Shown one piece after another: positions 15,580-24,632 of a stretch of 64,000 nucleotides of DNA (position 1 is the first letter of the stretch; each line of letters opens with the position of its first letter). The notes under the pieces are model-generated. The model ran no database searches and was not told where the DNA came from. It saw only the letters and a program-made list of their open reading frames with translations. Position numbers and translations under genes: made by a program. The stretch lies in NCBI RefSeq assembly GCF_001187905.1, contig NZ_LGIS01000014.1, positions 310,001-374,000 of the forward strand, in the 5' to 3' direction. Source of the stretch: Pantoea sp. RIT-PI-b (GTDB lineage Bacteria > Pseudomonadota > Gammaproteobacteria > Enterobacterales > Enterobacteriaceae).

Positions 15580-16557
15580 ATGCCAAATCGTCTTACCTGG
15601 TGCGATCTGCCCGCCGATGTCTCACTTTGGCCGGGTTTACCCCTTTCCCTCAGCGGTGATGAAGTCATGCCGCTGGATTACCGTGCTGGTCGGACTGGCT
15701 GGCTGCTGTATGGGCGCGGACTCGATAAACAAAAACTGACCGATTACCAGCATAAGCTCGGTGCGGCGATGGTGATCGTCAGCGCCTGGAATGTCGATGA
15801 GTATCAGGTGGTACGGTTAGCCGGTTCGCTGACGCCGCGTGCTAGTAAACTGGCGCATGAAGCCGGTTTCGATGTGGCACCGCTCGGCAAAATTCCGCAT
15901 CTGAAAACGCCAGGTTTACTGGTGATGGACATGGATTCTACCGCCATCCAGATTGAGTGCATTGATGAGATCGCCAAACTGGCGGGCTGCGGCGAGCAGG
16001 TGGCGGAAGTCACCGAACGCGCGATGCGCGGCGAGCTGGATTTCAAAGCCAGCCTGCGCGAGCGCGTGGGCACCTTAGCGGGCGCCGATGCCAATATTCT
16101 GATGCAGGTGCGCGATGCGCTGCCGCTGATGCCAGGCTTAACCACGCTGGTGCAGAAACTGCAGGCGCTGGGCTGGCAGGTAGCGATCGCCTCGGGTGGC
16201 TTCACTTTCTACGCCGACTATTTGCGCCAGACGCTGCATCTGGCAGCAGCAGTCGCTAATGAGCTGGAAATTCGCGACGGCAAGCTGACCGGCCAGGTGC
16301 TGGGACAGATTGTCGATGCCCAATTTAAAGCCGATACCCTGAATGATTTGGCCCAACGCTTTGACATCGCCCCGGAACAAACCGTGGCGATTGGCGATGG
16401 TGCTAACGATCTGCCGATGATTAAAACCGCGGCGCTGGGTATCGCCTATCACGCTAAACCTAAAGTGAATGAGCAGACGGAAATCATCATCCGCCATGCT
16501 GACCTGATGGGGGTGTTCTGCATCCTAACCGGCAGCCTGATTCACGAAGAGCGTTAA
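15580..16557 (+). CDS. serB: Phosphoserine phosphatase SerB
   Basis: ATG 15580 gives 325 residues and is preceded by CAGGAG, so an in-frame ATG at 15547 is not used. The HAD motif DMDSTAIQIE contains the nucleophile Asp; motif II SGGFTFY and motif IV GDGANDLPM follow. It catalyses the last step of L-serine synthesis. The N-terminal third is the ACT-like region found in enterobacterial SerB. radA starts 13 nt after the stop, and the serB-radA-nadR order is that of E. coli. Confidence 0.97.
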   Translation: MPNRLTWCDLPADVSLWPGLPLSLSGDEVMPLDYRAGRTGWLLYGRGLDKQKLTDYQHKLGAAMVIVSAWNVDEYQVVRLAGSLTPRASKLAHEAGFDVAPLGKIPHLKTPGLLVMDMDSTAIQIECIDEIAKLAGCGEQVAEVTERAMRGELDFKASLRERVGTLAGADANILMQVRDALPLMPGLTTLVQKLQALGWQVAIASGGFTFYADYLRQTLHLAAAVANELEIRDGKLTGQVLGQIVDAQFKADTLNDLAQRFDIAPEQTVAIGDGANDLPMIKTAALGIAYHAKPKVNEQTEIIIRHADLMGVFCILTGSLIHEER

Positions 16558-16570
16558 CTGAGGATTTGAT

Positions 16571-17956
16571 TTGGCCAAAGCGGCAAAACGCGCCTTCGTT
16601 TGTAACGAATGCGGCGCTGATTATCCACGCTGGCAGGGGCAATGTAGCGCCTGCCACGCATGGAACACCATCACCGAGGTGCGCATTGCCGCCTCGCCTG
16701 CGGCAGCGCGTAACGAGCGTCTGAGCGGTTATGCCGGCGGCAACGCGGGCGTTAGCCGCGTGCAGAAGCTGTCGGAGATCAGTCTTGAAGCGCTGCCACG
16801 TTTCTCTACCAGTTTCAAAGAGTTCGACCGCGTACTGGGCGGCGGCGTGGTGCCGGGCAGCGCCATCTTGATTGGCGGTAATCCGGGTGCCGGTAAATCG
16901 ACGCTGCTGCTGCAGGTGATGTGCAAGCTGGCGGAAGGGATGAAAACCCTGTACGTCACTGGCGAAGAGTCGCTGCAACAGGTGGCGATGCGCGCCCATC
17001 GTCTGGGATTGCCGACCGAAAATCTGAATATGTTGTCGGAAACCAGCATTGAGCAGATCTGCCTGATCGCCGAGCAGGAGCAGCCGAAACTGATGGTGAT
17101 CGACTCAATCCAGGTGATGCACATGGCGGAGATCCAGTCGTCGCCGGGCAGCGTGGCGCAGGTGCGTGAAACCGCCGCGTACCTAACGCGCTTCGCCAAG
17201 ACGCGCGGCGTGGCAATCATTATGGTCGGCCATGTCACCAAAGATGGCTCGCTGGCCGGTCCGAAAGTACTGGAACACTGTATCGACTGTTCGGTGATGC
17301 TGGATGGTGATGCCGATTCGCGTTTCCGCACCTTGCGCAGCCACAAAAACCGCTTCGGTGCGGTGAATGAGCTCGGCGTGTTCGCCATGACCGAGCAGGG
17401 CATGCGCGAAGTGAGCAATCCGTCGGCTATCTTCCTGTCACGCGGTGATGAGATCACCTCGGGCAGTTCGGTGATGGTGTTGTGGGAAGGAACGCGTCCG
17501 CTGCTGGTGGAGATTCAGGCGCTGGTCGATCACTCAATGATGGGCAATCCGCGCCGCGTAGCGGTAGGCCTGGAGCAGAATCGCCTGGCAATCTTACTCG
17601 CGGTGCTGCATCGCCACGGTGGTTTGCAGATGGCGGATCAGGACGTGTTCGTCAACGTGGTTGGCGGGGTGAAAGTCACCGAAACCAGCGTCGATTTGGC
17701 GCTGCTGATGGCGATGGTCTCGAGCTTCCGCGATCGTCCGCTGCCGCAGGATCTGGTTATCTTTGGCGAAGTGGGCCTTGCGGGCGAAATTCGTCCGGTG
17801 CCGAGTGGTCAGGAGCGTATTTCCGAAGCGGCGAAGCACGGCTTTAAGCGCGCTATCGTCCCGGCCGGCAATGCACCGAAGAAGCCGGTAGAAGGGATGA
17901 AGGTGTATAGCGCGAAGAAGCTGGCGGATGCGCTGGCGATTCTGGATGAGTTGTAA
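16571..17956 (+). CDS. radA: DNA repair / branch migration protein RadA
   Basis: The 461-residue protein has a C4 zinc finger (Cys11, Cys14, Cys25, Cys28), a RecA-like ATPase with Walker A GGNPGAGKS (102-110), the RadA-specific KNRFG motif (259-263) and a C-terminal Lon-protease-like domain. It drives branch migration in recombination. The start codon is TTG, with TGAGGA upstream (16559-16564); no in-frame ATG would preserve the zinc finger. It is probably cotranscribed with serB. Confidence 0.96.
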   Translation: MAKAAKRAFVCNECGADYPRWQGQCSACHAWNTITEVRIAASPAAARNERLSGYAGGNAGVSRVQKLSEISLEALPRFSTSFKEFDRVLGGGVVPGSAILIGGNPGAGKSTLLLQVMCKLAEGMKTLYVTGEESLQQVAMRAHRLGLPTENLNMLSETSIEQICLIAEQEQPKLMVIDSIQVMHMAEIQSSPGSVAQVRETAAYLTRFAKTRGVAIIMVGHVTKDGSLAGPKVLEHCIDCSVMLDGDADSRFRTLRSHKNRFGAVNELGVFAMTEQGMREVSNPSAIFLSRGDEITSGSSVMVLWEGTRPLLVEIQALVDHSMMGNPRRVAVGLEQNRLAILLAVLHRHGGLQMADQDVFVNVVGGVKVTETSVDLALLMAMVSSFRDRPLPQDLVIFGEVGLAGEIRPVPSGQERISEAAKHGFKRAIVPAGNAPKKPVEGMKVYSAKKLADALAILDEL

Positions 17957-17964
17957 GTTTTGCC

Positions 17965-18016
17965 GGTCGGCATGAATGCCGACCCTACGTTCGTAGGGTG
18001 CGCATTTATGCGCACC
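17965..18016. repeat. Inverted pair of 25-nt palindromic repeats
   Basis: Two units face each other: GGTCGGCAT-GA-ATGCCGACC-CTACG (17965-17989) and CGTAG-GGTGCGCAT-TT-ATGCGCACC (17992-18016). The CTACG/CGTAG ends also pair. They lie between radA and nadR. Confidence 0.75.
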
Positions 18017-18061
18017 GTCTTAAAGGCCGCACCGCCCTTTATTCCACGCAGGAGGCACTAA

Positions 18062-19288
18062 ATGTCATCGTTTGACTACCTGAAAACAGCCATTCGCCAG
18101 CAAGGCCACACGCTGCAGCAGGTTGCCGACGCCAGCGGAATGACCAAAGGCTACTTAAGCCAGCTGCTCAACGCCAAAATTAAAAGCCCCAGTGCGCAGA
18201 AGCTGGAAGCATTGCACCGTTTTCTGGGCCTGGAATTTCCGCGCCGAGACAAAACCGTTGGCGTGGTGTTCGGTAAATTTTATCCGCTGCACACCGGTCA
18301 CATCTATTTGATCCAACGCGCCTGCAGCCAGGTGGATGAACTGCACATCATCATGGGTCACGACGATCCGCGCGATCGTGAACTGTTTGAAAACAGCGCC
18401 ATGTCGCAGCAGCCGACCATCAGCGATCGTTTACGCTGGCTGCTGCAAACCTTCAAATACCAGAAAAATATCCGTATTCACTCATTCAACGAAGAGGGCA
18501 TCGAACCTTATCCGCACGGCTGGGATGTGTGGAGCGGCGGCGTTAAAACGTTTCTGGCTGAGCAGGGCATTGAGCCGAATTGTGTTTACACCAGTGAAGA
18601 GCCTGATGCCGCGATGTATGAGCAGCACCTCGGCATTCCGGCGGTGGTTGTCGATCCCAACCGATCGTTTATGAACATCAGCGGCGGCCAGATTCGTCAG
18701 GATCCGTTCCGCTACTGGGAATATATTCCTACCGAAGTGAAGCCGTTCTTCGTGCGCACCGTAGCGGTGTTGGGCGGTGAATCGAGCGGTAAATCAACGC
18801 TGGTGAATAAGCTGGCCAACATCTTCAATACCACCAGCGCGTGGGAATATGGCCGCGACTATGTCTTCTCGCACCTCGGCGGCGATGAGATGGCGCTGCA
18901 ATATTCCGACTACGATAAAATCGCGCTGGGACAGGCGCAGTACATCGATTTCGCGGTGAAATACGCCAGCAAAGTCGCCTTTATCGATACCGATTTCATT
19001 ACCACGCAGGCATTTTGCCTTAAGTATGAAGGGCGCGAGCATCCGTTTGTTCAGGCGTTAATTGATGAGTACCGTTTCGATCTGGTGATTCTGCTGGAGA
19101 ACAACGTGCCGTGGGTGGCGGATGGTTTACGCAACCTCGGCAGCTCAATGGATCGCCGTGAATTCCAGACCATGCTGGTCACCATGCTACGCGAAAATAA
19201 TATCGAGTTTGTCCACGTTAAAGAGGATGACTACGATGCGCGATTCCTGCGCTGTGTGGAGTTGGTAAAGCAGATGTTAGGCAGCTAA
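18062..19288 (+). CDS. nadR: Trifunctional NAD biosynthesis regulator NadR
   Basis: A 408-residue protein with three parts: an N-terminal Xre-type helix-turn-helix (about 17-40), a nicotinamide mononucleotide adenylyltransferase domain with GKFYPLHTGH (71-80), and a C-terminal ribosylnicotinamide kinase domain with Walker A GGESSGKST (238-246). It represses NAD synthesis genes and salvages nicotinamide riboside. All three domains are intact. SD GGAGG precedes the ATG. Confidence 0.97.
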   Translation: MSSFDYLKTAIRQQGHTLQQVADASGMTKGYLSQLLNAKIKSPSAQKLEALHRFLGLEFPRRDKTVGVVFGKFYPLHTGHIYLIQRACSQVDELHIIMGHDDPRDRELFENSAMSQQPTISDRLRWLLQTFKYQKNIRIHSFNEEGIEPYPHGWDVWSGGVKTFLAEQGIEPNCVYTSEEPDAAMYEQHLGIPAVVVDPNRSFMNISGGQIRQDPFRYWEYIPTEVKPFFVRTVAVLGGESSGKSTLVNKLANIFNTTSAWEYGRDYVFSHLGGDEMALQYSDYDKIALGQAQYIDFAVKYASKVAFIDTDFITTQAFCLKYEGREHPFVQALIDEYRFDLVILLENNVPWVADGLRNLGSSMDRREFQTMLVTMLRENNIEFVHVKEDDYDARFLRCVELVKQMLGS

Positions 19289-19300
19289 TTCAGCAATAAA

Positions 19301-19326
19301 AAAGGCGCCAGTCGGCGCCTTTTTCA
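19301..19326. terminator. Bidirectional terminator between nadR and ettA
   Basis: AAAGGCGCC-AGTC-GGCGCCTTT with a T run on the plus strand and an A run before it, so it works in both directions for the converging genes. Confidence 0.9.
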
Positions 19327-19337
19327 CGTTATAACAA

Positions 19338-21005
19338 TTACTTGGTCATACGCTTGTACTTGATACGCTTTGGCTCCAGCGCGTCGGCGCCGAGGGTGCG
19401 TTTCTTGTACTCTTCGTACTCGGTAAAGTTACCTTCGAAGAACTCCACCTTGCCTTCATCCTGATAGTCGATGATGTGCGTGGCGATACGGTCAAGGAAC
19501 CAACGGTCATGCGAGATCACCATGGCACAGCCTGGGAATTCCAGCAGGGCGTTTTCCAGCGCGCGCAGGGTTTCGATGTCGAGGTCGTTGGTCGGTTCAT
19601 CGAGCAGCAGCAGGTTGCCGCCCACTTGCAGCAGTTTCGCGAGGTGCAGACGACCGCGTTCACCGCCTGACAGCTCACCCACGCGTTTGCCCTGATCGGT
19701 GCCTTTGAAGTTGAAGCGACCAACGTAAGCACGGCTTGGCATCTCGGTGTTGCCCACGCGCATAATGTCCTGGCCGCCAGAAACTTCTTCAAACACGGTT
19801 TTGGAATTGTCCATCGCGTCACGGAACTGATCCACTGACGCCAGCTTGACGGTTTCGCCCAGCTCGATGGTGCCGGAATCCGGTTGCTCCTGACCTGACA
19901 TCATGCGGAACAGGGTCGATTTACCCGCGCCGTTCGGACCGATAATGCCGACAATCGCGCCTTTCGGTACAGAGAAAGTCAGATCGTCGATCAGTACGCG
20001 ATCGCCATACGATTTCTTCAGATTGGTCACTTCCAGCACTTTGTCGCCAAGGCGCGCACCTGGTGGAATGAAGAGTTCGTTGGTTTCGTTACGCTTCTGG
20101 TAATCGGTGTTGTTCAGCTCTTCAAAGCGTGCCAGACGGGCTTTGCCCTTAGACTGACGGCCCTTCGCGCCTTGACGCACCCACTCCAGCTCTTTCTCGA
20201 TCGATTTGCGACGAGCGGCTTCAGAAGAGGCTTCCTGCGCCAGACGCTGATCTTTTTGCTCCAGCCAGGAAGAGTAGTTACCTTCCCACGGAATACCTTC
20301 GCCGCGGTCCAGTTCCAGAATCCAGCCAGCGACGTTATCGAGGAAGTAACGGTCGTGCGTGATCGCCACAACGGTACCTTCGAAGTCGTGCAGGAAGCGC
20401 TCAAGCCACGCCACGGATTCCGCATCCAGGTGGTTAGTCGGTTCGTCGAGCAGCAGCATGTCTGGTTTTTCCAGCAGCAGACGGCACAGCGCGACGCGGC
20501 GGCGTTCACCACCGGAGAGCGTAGCGATTTTGGCATCCCAATCCGGCAGACGCATCGCATCTGCCGCACGGTTCAGCTGCGTATCGAGGTTATGACCGTC
20601 GTGCGCTTGGATCACTTCTTCCAGACGACCCTGTTCGGCGGCTAGCTTGTCGAAATCGGCATCCGGATCGGCATACAGCGCATAAACCTCGTCAAGGCGC
20701 TTCAGCGCACCCACCACTTCGGAAACCGCTTCTTCCACGGATTCACGCACGGTGTGTTCCGGGTTGAGCTGCGGTTCCTGCGGCAGATAGCCAACATTGA
20801 TGCCCGGCTGTGGGCGTGCTTCCCCTTCGATATCGGTATCGATACCGGCCATGATGCGCAGCAGCGTCGATTTACCCGAACCGTTCAGGCCGAGGACGCC
20901 GATTTTTGCTCCAGGGAAGAAGCTAAGTGAAATATTCTTCAGGATGTGACGCTTCGGCGGAACGACTTTGCCGACGCGATGCATGCTATAGACGAATTGA
21001 GCCAC
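19338..21005 (-). CDS. ettA: Energy-dependent translational throttle protein EttA
   Basis: Starting at GTG 21005 the protein has 555 residues, the E. coli length, and begins AQFVYSMHRVGKVVPPKRH. It is an ABC-F protein: two ATPase domains with Walker A GLNGSGKST and GPNGAGKST and signatures LSGGERRR and LSGGERGR, joined by a charged linker. There are no membrane segments. EttA binds the ribosomal E site and gates initiation of translation by ATP/ADP ratio. An in-frame ATG at 21089 would add 28 unconserved residues and run into a repeat element, so it is rejected. Confidence 0.95.
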   Translation of the reverse strand: MAQFVYSMHRVGKVVPPKRHILKNISLSFFPGAKIGVLGLNGSGKSTLLRIMAGIDTDIEGEARPQPGINVGYLPQEPQLNPEHTVRESVEEAVSEVVGALKRLDEVYALYADPDADFDKLAAEQGRLEEVIQAHDGHNLDTQLNRAADAMRLPDWDAKIATLSGGERRRVALCRLLLEKPDMLLLDEPTNHLDAESVAWLERFLHDFEGTVVAITHDRYFLDNVAGWILELDRGEGIPWEGNYSSWLEQKDQRLAQEASSEAARRKSIEKELEWVRQGAKGRQSKGKARLARFEELNNTDYQKRNETNELFIPPGARLGDKVLEVTNLKKSYGDRVLIDDLTFSVPKGAIVGIIGPNGAGKSTLFRMMSGQEQPDSGTIELGETVKLASVDQFRDAMDNSKTVFEEVSGGQDIMRVGNTEMPSRAYVGRFNFKGTDQGKRVGELSGGERGRLHLAKLLQVGGNLLLLDEPTNDLDIETLRALENALLEFPGCAMVISHDRWFLDRIATHIIDYQDEGKVEFFEGNFTEYEEYKKRTLGADALEPKRIKYKRMTK

Positions 21006-21078
21006 GTTGTATTGAGCCTTTTGGTCTGTGAGTGGTGGACTACTGATGCAGAAGTTTAGCCGTTTTCCCCTTTTATTC

Positions 21079-21203
21079 ATACCCGTCATACTTCGAGCTG
21101 CAGCGGCGTTGGCTACGTGTGTCCACCCCAGTCACATACTTATGTATGCTCCTGGGGATGAACCCACTTGCCGCCTTGCTGCAGCTCGAATTATTTAGGG
21201 TAT
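21079..21203. repeat. 125-bp imperfect palindromic intergenic element
   Basis: It begins ATACCC and ends GGGTAT. The arms TTCGAGCTGCAGC and GCTGCAGCTCGAA pair, and internal CCCCAGTCACATAC/GTATGCTCCTGGGG forms the tip. It resembles the abundant palindromic repeats of Yersinia, Serratia and Erwinia, from memory. It lies between ettA and deoR. Confidence 0.75.
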
Positions 21204-21243
21204 GGATCGTGAGCCGATTATTGAAAATACAGGAACTATGATC

Positions 21244-22008
21244 TTATGGCAGGCGCAGTGGGATGTTATGTTGCGCCAGCCAGTTCTTCAGCGCCGGTTC
21301 CGGTGCGCTATCGCTCACCAACAAATCAAAGCGACGCAGCTCACCAATCCGTGCTGGCAGCACTTTGCCGAACTTGCTGCTGTCTGCCACCAGCACGCGC
21401 TGACGGGCGCGCAGCATCGCGTGGTGCTTCATCGCCAGTTCATTGATGTTATAGCAGGTGGCACCCTGCTCCTGATCGATACCCGCTGCCGAAATAAAGG
21501 CCAGCGTCGGGCAGAGATCGTCGAGGATCGAATGCGCGCCAATCGGCGTGAACAGCGCGTTATCGGCATGGAATTCGCCACCGCTGAGGATCACGTTGCA
21601 GGCCGGTTTCTCCTTCAGCGCCAGGAAGGTGTTCATCGCGCAACAAATCGCGGTGAACGGCAAGGTATCGGGGATCGCATCGACGATGTAGGGCAGCGTG
21701 GTGCCGCAATCAAAAAACACCGTGTCATTTTCACCGATCAGATCCGCTGCAGCCTGCGCCAGGCGCTGTTTACGTGCGGCGTTCTGTCCGTGCTGATCGG
21801 AGATGAAATAGTGTCCGGCATGGCTTTTGGGATCGCTAACGATATAGCCGCCAAGCAGCACCACCGTTGAGGCCGGTTCGGTAAGATCGCGGCGGATGGT
21901 CATTTCCGACACGCCTAGCAACTGTGCCGCATCTTTCAGGTGCAGTTTATCGGTGCGTTTTAGCGCCTGAGCTAATTTGTGAATACGTTCGTCGCGCCGG
22001 GTTTCCAT
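21244..22008 (-). CDS. deoR: Deoxyribose operon repressor DeoR
   Basis: The 254-residue protein starts METRRDERIHKLAQALKR, matching E. coli DeoR, with the helix-turn-helix LHLKDAAQLLGVSEMTIRRD at about residues 24-43. The sugar-binding domain includes FFDCGTTLPYIVDAI and the C-terminal DSSKFGKV. The effector of the family is deoxyribose-5-phosphate. An ATG 6 nt upstream (22014) is an alternative start. It is divergent from deoKPX, and a DeoR operator lies between them, so it should repress that operon. Confidence 0.9.
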   Translation of the reverse strand: METRRDERIHKLAQALKRTDKLHLKDAAQLLGVSEMTIRRDLTEPASTVVLLGGYIVSDPKSHAGHYFISDQHGQNAARKQRLAQAAADLIGENDTVFFDCGTTLPYIVDAIPDTLPFTAICCAMNTFLALKEKPACNVILSGGEFHADNALFTPIGAHSILDDLCPTLAFISAAGIDQEQGATCYNINELAMKHHAMLRARQRVLVADSSKFGKVLPARIGELRRFDLLVSDSAPEPALKNWLAQHNIPLRLP

Positions 22009-22222
22009 GATCATCTCTGCGTAATTAATCCTGAAGTCGAAGTTGCCTGGTCAAAAATCACGATAAATCTCACAGATTTTAATGATTTGCGACGTATTCA
22101 GCAGGCCGGTTTTCAATCTTACCTGTAATGAGATCGGCCCGCAAACGCCACGCCATCCCGCCATTTCGTTTCAATCCCGCCGCTGCGCTCAGCGCCAGAC
22201 GGCGTGCTCAATGGTGTTGCAA
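22009..22222. other. deoR-proximal half of the divergent region
   Basis: No gene is seen here. It should hold the deoR promoter on the minus strand. Nothing beyond A+T-rich stretches at 22050-22100 is recognised. Confidence 0.35.
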
Positions 22223-22238
22223 TGTTAGAATAATAACA
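22223..22238. promoter_or_regulatory. DeoR operator
   Basis: TGTTAGAATAATAACA matches the E. coli DeoR operator palindrome TGTTAGAATTCTAACA at 14 of 16 positions. It lies 142 nt upstream of deoK. Confidence 0.8.
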
Positions 22239-22291
22239 TTCTCTATCATGAGTAAGTGGCGTGATGACGGCTTTTTATCAGCGTTCATAGG

Positions 22292-22307
22292 TGTGAAATT
22301 TATCACA
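22292..22307. promoter_or_regulatory. CRP-binding site
   Basis: TGTGA-AATTTA-TCACA is a perfect CRP core (TGTGA-N6-TCACA). Class II activation would place the transcription start near 22341, 39 nt before the deoK ATG. Confidence 0.85.
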
Positions 22308-22331
22308 TAATTAACTTTATTAACCTGATAT

Positions 22332-22347
22332 TGTGATTTTTATAACA
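22332..22347. promoter_or_regulatory. Second, weaker CRP-like site
   Basis: TGTGA-TTTTTA-TAACA, one mismatch from the CRP core, centred 40 bp after the first site. Tandem CRP sites in deo and other nucleoside promoters are used with CytR; whether that applies here is an inference. Confidence 0.45.
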
Positions 22348-22379
22348 TTATAAAGTTAAAAATTCACCAGGAGAGCACA

Positions 22380-23297
22380 ATGGACATCGCGGTTATTGGG
22401 TCGAACATGGTCGACCTCATTACCTATACCAATCAATTGCCTAAAGCGGGCGAAACGCTGGAAGCGCCTGACTTCGCCATCGGCTGTGGCGGCAAAGGTG
22501 CTAATCAGGCAGTGGCCGCAGCGAAGTTGGGCGGCAGCGTGATGATGGTCAGCAAAGTGGGCGACGACCTGTTTGCACCCAACACCGTGGCCAACCTGCA
22601 ACAGCAAGGCGTCGATACGCGTTTTGTCACCACCGCGCCCGGCACCTCGAGCGGCGTGGCGCCGATTTTCGTTGACGATCAATCACAGAACCGCATTTTG
22701 ATCATTAAAGGCGCCAACCAGCAGCTGAAACCGGCGGATATTGATGCCGCTGCCGACGCACTGAAAAGCTGTCGGCTGATCATCCTGCAGTTGGAGATCC
22801 CGCTGGAAACGGTCTATTACGCCATTGATTTTGCCCGCCAGCACGACATCAAAGTGATCCTCAATCCGGCGCCTGCCGTGGCTAATCTGGACATCGACTA
22901 CGCCTGCAAATGCGACTTTTTCATGCCGAACGAAACCGAGCTGGAGATCCTGACCGGCATGCCGGTTAACAGCGATGAAGAGGTGCAGCTGGCGGGGCAA
23001 TCGTTGCTGAATCGCGGGCTGAAAAACCTGATCATCACGCTCGGCGGACGCGGTTCGCTGTGGATGTCTGGCGACCAGCTGCACCACGTTGCACCTACGG
23101 CGGTAAAAGCCGTCGACACCAGCGGTGCGGGCGATGCTTTTATCGGCTGCTTCGCTCACCAGCTGGTAAAAACCGGTGATATTGCGGGCGCGATGGCGCA
23201 AGCCTCCGCCTATGCCGCCTGCAGCGTGACCGGTCGCGGCACGCAGCGCTCCTATCCCGACGCGGAAACCTTCCAGCGTTTTCTCAACGTTAATTGA
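22380..23297 (+). CDS. deoK: Deoxyribokinase (PfkB family)
   Basis: A 305-residue PfkB kinase similar to ribokinase: N-terminal GCGGKGANQAVAAAKLG and C-terminal DTSGAGDAFIGCF, which holds the catalytic Asp and anion hole. The neighbourhood (DeoR, a fucose-permease-like transporter and a DUF4432 protein) matches the Salmonella deoQKPX locus, so the likely reaction is 2-deoxy-D-ribose to deoxyribose-5-phosphate. Ribokinase activity is possible on sequence alone. AGGAG stands 8 nt before the ATG. It is first in a three-gene operon. Confidence 0.85.
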   Translation: MDIAVIGSNMVDLITYTNQLPKAGETLEAPDFAIGCGGKGANQAVAAAKLGGSVMMVSKVGDDLFAPNTVANLQQQGVDTRFVTTAPGTSSGVAPIFVDDQSQNRILIIKGANQQLKPADIDAAADALKSCRLIILQLEIPLETVYYAIDFARQHDIKVILNPAPAVANLDIDYACKCDFFMPNETELEILTGMPVNSDEEVQLAGQSLLNRGLKNLIITLGGRGSLWMSGDQLHHVAPTAVKAVDTSGAGDAFIGCFAHQLVKTGDIAGAMAQASAYAACSVTGRGTQRSYPDAETFQRFLNVN

Positions 23298-23306
23298 GGT
23301 CGAGTT

Positions 23307-24632
23307 ATGCAACCGAGCATTGTTCAGCAACCTGATGGTTATTTGAATAAAACGCCGCTGTTCCAGTTCATTTTGCTCTCGTGCCTGTTCCCGTTGTGGG
23401 GTTGTGCGGCGAGTCTGAACGACATTCTGATCACCCAGTTCAAAAGCGTATTCGCGTTGAGCGATTTCGCCAGTGCGCTGGTGCAGAGTGCGTTTTACGG
23501 CGGCTACTTCCTGATCGCCATCCCAGCTTCGCTGGTGATCCGCAAAGCCAGCTACAAACTGGCGATATTGATGGGGCTGGCGCTGTATATCGTCGGCTGC
23601 GTGCTGTTCTATCCGGCTTCACACATGGCGACCTACACCATGTTCCTCGCGGCGATTTTCGCTATCGCTATTGGGTTGAGCTTCCTCGAAACCGCTGCGA
23701 ATACCTATAGCTCGATGATTGGACATCGCGATCACGCCACGCTGCGCCTTAACATCAGCCAGACGTTCTATCCGGTTGGCGCCTTAATGGGCATCGTGCT
23801 GGGCAAATATCTGGTGTTCCAGGAGGGCGACAGTCTGGAAAGCCAGCTGGCCGGCATGAACGCTGAACAGGCGCACGCGTTCCGTCTCACCATGCTGGAA
23901 CACACGCTGGAACCGTACAAATATCTGGTCATGGTACTGGTGGTGGTGATGCTGCTGTTCCTGTTCACCCGCTATCCGCGCTGTAAGCCGGAAAGCAGCG
24001 GGAAATCCTTGCCGTCGCTGGGCGAGACCTTCCGCTATCTGGCGACCAATCGTCACTTTAAACGCGGCATCGTCGCGCAGTTCCTGTATGTCGGTATGCA
24101 GGTGGCGGTGTGGTCGTTCACCATTCGTCTGGCGCTAACGCTCGGCGCAACCAATGAGCGCCATGCTTCTAACTTTATGATTTATAGCTTTATCGGCTTC
24201 TTCATCGGTAAGTTTGTTGCCAACTTCCTGATGACGCGTTTCCGGGCGGAAAAAGTGTTAATTGCCTACTCGGTGCTCGGTGTGATCACGCTGGCATGGG
24301 TGATGTTTGTGCCGAACTTTACCGCAGTGTATGCCGCGATCTTTGTCAGCGCGCTGTTTGGGCCCTGCTGGGCGACCATCTATGCCGGTACGCTGGCGAC
24401 CGTCGATAACAAATACACCGAAGTGGCGGGCGCATTTATCGTGATGTCGATTGTGGGTGCTGCTTTCATTCCGGCGCTGCAGGGCTTCGTCTCCGATCAT
24501 TTGGGATCGATGCAGCTGGCGTTTGGCGTTTCGCTGCTGTGCTTTGCCTGGGTGGGTTACTTCTTCTGGGGCGAACTGCGCCATAAAAAGCAGGCTGAAG
24601 CGGCTGGTCGTTTAGTCGAGGAGATGCCATGA
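23307..24632 (+). CDS. deoP: Deoxyribose transporter, FucP-type MFS
   Basis: A 441-residue, 12-helix major facilitator of the fucose:H+ symporter family. Seen are LLSCLFPLWGCAASLNDILI in helix 1 and FLETAANTYSSMIG in the helix 4 region, where the Glu corresponds to a functionally important acidic residue of FucP. It starts 9 nt after deoK and overlaps deoX by 4 nt, so the three are an operon. Context gives the assignment as the deoxyribose permease DeoP. Confidence 0.85.
   Translation: MQPSIVQQPDGYLNKTPLFQFILLSCLFPLWGCAASLNDILITQFKSVFALSDFASALVQSAFYGGYFLIAIPASLVIRKASYKLAILMGLALYIVGCVLFYPASHMATYTMFLAAIFAIAIGLSFLETAANTYSSMIGHRDHATLRLNISQTFYPVGALMGIVLGKYLVFQEGDSLESQLAGMNAEQAHAFRLTMLEHTLEPYKYLVMVLVVVMLLFLFTRYPRCKPESSGKSLPSLGETFRYLATNRHFKRGIVAQFLYVGMQVAVWSFTIRLALTLGATNERHASNFMIYSFIGFFIGKFVANFLMTRFRAEKVLIAYSVLGVITLAWVMFVPNFTAVYAAIFVSALFGPCWATIYAGTLATVDNKYTEVAGAFIVMSIVGAAFIPALQGFVSDHLGSMQLAFGVSLLCFAWVGYFFWGELRHKKQAEAAGRLVEEMP

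Noticed and set aside
21006..21089. N-terminal extension of EttA
   Set aside because: GTG 21005 gives exactly the E. coli length; the extension enters the palindromic element.
21202..21870. 222-codon plus-strand frame
   Set aside because: It lies antisense to deoR, which has full family similarity; no motif or SD supports it.
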